Assembly: GCF_036906915.1 (NCBI RefSeq)
Contig: NZ_JBAKHX010000001.1
Span: 1 to 64,000 of the forward strand
Origin: Phytohabitans sp036906915
Lineage (GTDB): Bacteria; Actinomycetota; Actinomycetes; Mycobacteriales; Micromonosporaceae
DNA: 64,000 nt
Reading direction: 5' to 3'
Below the pieces are notes generated by a model. It had not been told where the DNA came from and searched no databases. It was given only the letters and a program-made list of their open reading frames with translations. Within the stretch, counting starts at the first letter, position 1; the number at the start of each line of letters is the position of its first letter. The position numbers and the translations under genes were made by a program. Positions 62,138 through 64,000 of the stretch are shown here, piece after piece.

Positions 62138-62235
62138 TAGAGCAGAGGGCTGCGACGCTCGATGAGGACGACGTCGCGCCACTGGTTGGGGCGGCTCGCG
62201 TCCGCGTCGCCGTCACGCATCGGGCGGATCCTCAC
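62138..62235 (-). pseudogene. ArsN/phosphinothricin-type acetyltransferase remnant
   Basis: GTG 62235 overlaps the ArsR stop (GTGA) and reads VRIRPMRDGDAD, the usual opening of ArsN1/PAT acetyltransferases, then jumps in frame to QWRDVVLIERRSP, their usual end, and TAG. About 130 residues in between are gone. The remaining 32 codons cannot encode an enzyme. ArsN acetylates arsinothricin or phosphinothricin, which fits the cluster. Confidence 0.6.
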
Positions 62236-62561
62236 GCGTTGGCCTCCGCTGGGACGGGGGCGGGGTTGCCCATGACGACGTCGACTGCCGACGGGAAGCA
62301 GCTCACGCAGTTGTCGTTGATCCGGTAGTGCCGGGCATTGCCGACCGGCTCGATCAGCACGAACCGCACCTCGGCGAGGATCTTCAAGTGCTGTGACACG
62401 GTGGACTGGGCCAGCCCGATCGCGGCGACGATCTCCCCCACCGGCATCGGTCGCGCCTGGCGGGCCAGGTACTCAACGATCTGTACGCGGGTCGGGTCTG
62501 CCAGCGCACGGAACCAGGACGCGTACCGCTCCGCGACCTCGCGGTCCAACAGTTCGCCCAC
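62232..62561 (-). CDS. ArsR-family transcriptional repressor
   Basis: 109 residues, winged helix with ALADPTRVQIVEYLA, VGEIVAAIGLAQSTVSQHLK and a C-terminal NDNCVSCFPSA in which two Cys could bind As(III). GTG 62561. Upstream lie two overlapping inverted repeats, its probable operator. It heads an operon that once included the two gutted genes and still includes the MFS gene. Confidence 0.83.
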   Translation of the reverse strand: MGELLDREVAERYASWFRALADPTRVQIVEYLARQARPMPVGEIVAAIGLAQSTVSQHLKILAEVRFVLIEPVGNARHYRINDNCVSCFPSAVDVVMGNPAPVPAEANA

Positions 62562-62572
62562 CGCTCACCGCC

Positions 62573-62601
62573 TTAATCGTCTATCGCCGATTAACGATAG
62601 A
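62573..62601. promoter_or_regulatory. ArsR operator candidate, two overlapping inverted repeats
   Basis: TTAATCG (62573-62579) with CGATTAA (62588-62594), and TCTATCG (62580-62586) with CGATAGA (62595-62601), each with 8-base spacing. AT-rich overlapping dyads of this sort are usual ArsR/SmtB sites. Confidence 0.6.
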
Positions 62602-62686
62602 AAGCCTAGCGGCTTCCGTCGACGCGCCGCAACAGCCGCGCCCGGCCGTAATCGCGGTCCCGCCGGTTGACGCCGCACAATCACTC

Positions 62687-62700
62687 AGTCATCATTGACT
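62687..62700. promoter_or_regulatory. Dyad before arsR-arsC fusion
   Basis: AGTCA-TCAT-TGACT ends two bases before the ATG of the fusion gene. With no ribosome-binding sequence, a leaderless transcript starting here and repressed by ArsR binding is likely. Confidence 0.5.
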
Positions 62701-62702
62701 CA

Positions 62703-63401
62703 ATGTCTACTGAGTATCCCTCCGTCCGGGCGCGAGCCCGGATCCACGCCGCGCTCGGCGACCCGGCGCGGCTGGCAATCGTCGACACGCTCGCCCTCGG
62801 CGACGCGTCCCCCGGCGAGATCGCCCACGCCCTCGACATGCCGACCAACCTGGTTGCCCACCACGTGAAGGTGCTGGCCGAGACCGAGCTGGTGACGCGC
62901 ACGCGCTCCGAGGCCGACCGGCGCCGCACCTACCTGCGTCTGAACCCCGACGCCCTGGCCACGCTCGCGCCGCCCCAGCTGGCGCCGGCGGGACGGGTGG
63001 TGTTCGTGTGCACCCACAACTCGGCCCGCTCCCAGCTGGCCGCCGCGCTCTGGCGCGACCGCACCGGCCGCCCCGTGGCCTGCGCCGGCACCCGGCCGGC
63101 CGCCAGGGTGCATCCCCGCGCGGTCACCGTCGCCCACCGGCACGGCCTCACCCTCGACCCGACCCGCACCGCCCACCTGCGCGACGTCGCCGTCGACGAA
63201 ACCGACCTCGTCGTCGCGGTGTGCGACAACGCTTACGAAGACCTCACCGGCCCGGCACGTCCACGGCTGCACTGGTCGGTCCCGGACCCGGTGCGCGTCG
63301 ACACCGACGCCGCGTTCGAAGCCGCCTATACCGACCTCGCCGGCCGCGTCGACCGCCTCGCCACCGCCCTGCCGGACGAGCCGGGGGCGGCGGCCCGATG
63401 A
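62703..63401 (+). CDS. ArsR - arsenate reductase (ArsC) fusion
   Basis: 232 residues. Residues 1-90 are an ArsR winged helix (ALGDPARLAIVDTLALGDAS, TNLVAHHVKVLAE). Residues 98-225 are a low-molecular-weight phosphatase-like arsenate reductase with CTHNSARS (CX5R) and the acidic DPVRVD region near the end. It would both sense arsenic and reduce arsenate to arsenite. ATG 62703. Its stop overlaps the start of the aquaporin gene. Confidence 0.85.
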   Translation: MSTEYPSVRARARIHAALGDPARLAIVDTLALGDASPGEIAHALDMPTNLVAHHVKVLAETELVTRTRSEADRRRTYLRLNPDALATLAPPQLAPAGRVVFVCTHNSARSQLAAALWRDRTGRPVACAGTRPAARVHPRAVTVAHRHGLTLDPTRTAHLRDVAVDETDLVVAVCDNAYEDLTGPARPRLHWSVPDPVRVDTDAAFEAAYTDLAGRVDRLATALPDEPGAAAR

Positions 63402-64000
63402 GTGAACCCGCGCTGTGGCGGCGGATGCTGGCCGAGTTCTGCGGCACCGCGCTGCTCGTCACCGCCGTCGTCGGCTCCGGCGTCATGGCCACCCGGCTCT
63501 CCCCCGACGACGTCGGCCTGCAACTGCTGGAAAACTCCATCGCCACCGCGCTCGCCCTCGGTGCCCTCATCCTCACCTTCGGACCCGTCTCCGGCGCCCA
63601 CTTCAACCCCGCCGTCTCCGCCGCCGACTGGCTCCTCGGCCGCCGCACCGGCACCGGCCTCACCATCACCGCCCTCGGCGCCTACGCGCTCGCCCAAACC
63701 ACCGGCGCCATCGCCGGATCCGTCCTGGCCAACCTGATGTTCGACCTGCCCGCTGTCGACTTCTCCACAAAGGACCGATCCGCCGCACACCTCTGGCTCG
63801 GCGAAACCATCGCCACCACCGGGCTGATCCTGCTCATCTTCGCCCTCGCCCGCTCCGGCCGCGCCGCCGTCGCACCAGCAGCCGTCGGCGCCTACATCGG
63901 CGCCGCCTACTGGTTCACCAGCTCCACCAGCTTCGCCAACCCCGCCGTCACCATCGGGCGCGCGTTCACCGACACCTTCGCCGGGATCGCCCCGGCCTCC
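63398..64000 (+). CDS. MIP/aquaporin family channel, cut by window end
   Basis: At least 201 residues, six-helix MIP protein with both NPA boxes (GAHFNPAVS and SFANPAVTIG). Located behind an arsenate reductase and coupled by ATGA, it resembles AqpS-type channels that let arsenite leave the cell down its gradient in place of an ArsB pump. The reading runs off the window without a stop. Confidence 0.83.
   Translation, partial: MSEPALWRRMLAEFCGTALLVTAVVGSGVMATRLSPDDVGLQLLENSIATALALGALILTFGPVSGAHFNPAVSAADWLLGRRTGTGLTITALGAYALAQTTGAIAGSVLANLMFDLPAVDFSTKDRSAAHLWLGETIATTGLILLIFALARSGRAAVAPAAVGAYIGAAYWFTSSTSFANPAVTIGRAFTDTFAGIAPAS

Overview
The window is very GC-rich DNA with strong third-position G/C, many GTG and some TTG starts, and genes chained by 4-base start/stop overlaps (ATGA, GTGA, TTGA). 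Together with SARP/AfsR-like regulators, DUF1707 and DUF6069 proteins and Tat/Sec-exported polysaccharide lyases, this points to a filamentous actinomycete chromosome, most likely Micromonosporaceae (inference; no rRNA, tRNA, CRISPR array or transposase was seen).

Layout. 0-5.9 kb is a worn region: an intact HAD phosphatase and an exported repeat protein sit among damaged genes (acetyltransferase, DUF1707 protein, penicillin-binding protein, cut-off STAND NTPase, response regulator lacking its N-terminus, membrane protein and TetR piece). 5.9-18.6 kb holds two divergent AfsR-type ATPase regulators around a shared inverted repeat, an exported alginate-lyase-family protein, an SDR/CPBP read-through gene, a reductase remnant abutting a frameshifted LuxR-type ATPase regulator, and an exported SMP-30-like propeller. 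18.6-24 kb has a VOC protein, an esterase lipoprotein, an aldehyde dehydrogenase remnant and a coupled pair of SPFH membrane proteins. 24-29 kb is an L-fuconate dehydratase plus sugar ABC transporter operon with a readable promoter/operator. 29-32 kb has small genes (chloramphenicol-phosphotransferase-like kinase, hydrolase, HTH protein, PH-domain protein). 32.1-42.6 kb is a sugar-acid utilisation cluster: lactonase, ABC importer, two beta-hydroxyacid dehydrogenases, SDR, idonate-type dehydrogenase, IclR regulator, D-2-hydroxyacid dehydrogenase and a gutted FGGY kinase. 42.8-50.7 kb has a CBM2-rhamnogalacturonan lyase, an HSL esterase, a divergent flavoprotein/XRE-cupin pair and an ACC deaminase (acdS)-GntR operon. 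50.8-56 kb is one 1732-residue exported protein (subtilase, propeller-like region, nine FN3 units, CHAP). 57-60.8 kb includes a plant-type ketol-acid reductoisomerase divergent from an IlvY-like LysR. 60.8-64 kb is an arsenic-type cluster (two ArsR loci, ArsR-ArsC fusion, aquaporin, MFS) with two gutted genes.

How it fits together. Rhamnogalacturonan and alginate-family lyases, fuconate and sugar-acid catabolism, and ACC deaminase suggest a soil or root-associated saprophyte feeding on plant cell-wall sugars (inference). A recurring oddity is genes that keep recognisable start and end pieces, often still overlapping their operon neighbours, while the middle is missing. The plant-like reductoisomerase, the giant subtilase-FN3-CHAP protein and a 33-bp perfect palindrome related to a second copy 13 kb away are the other highlights.
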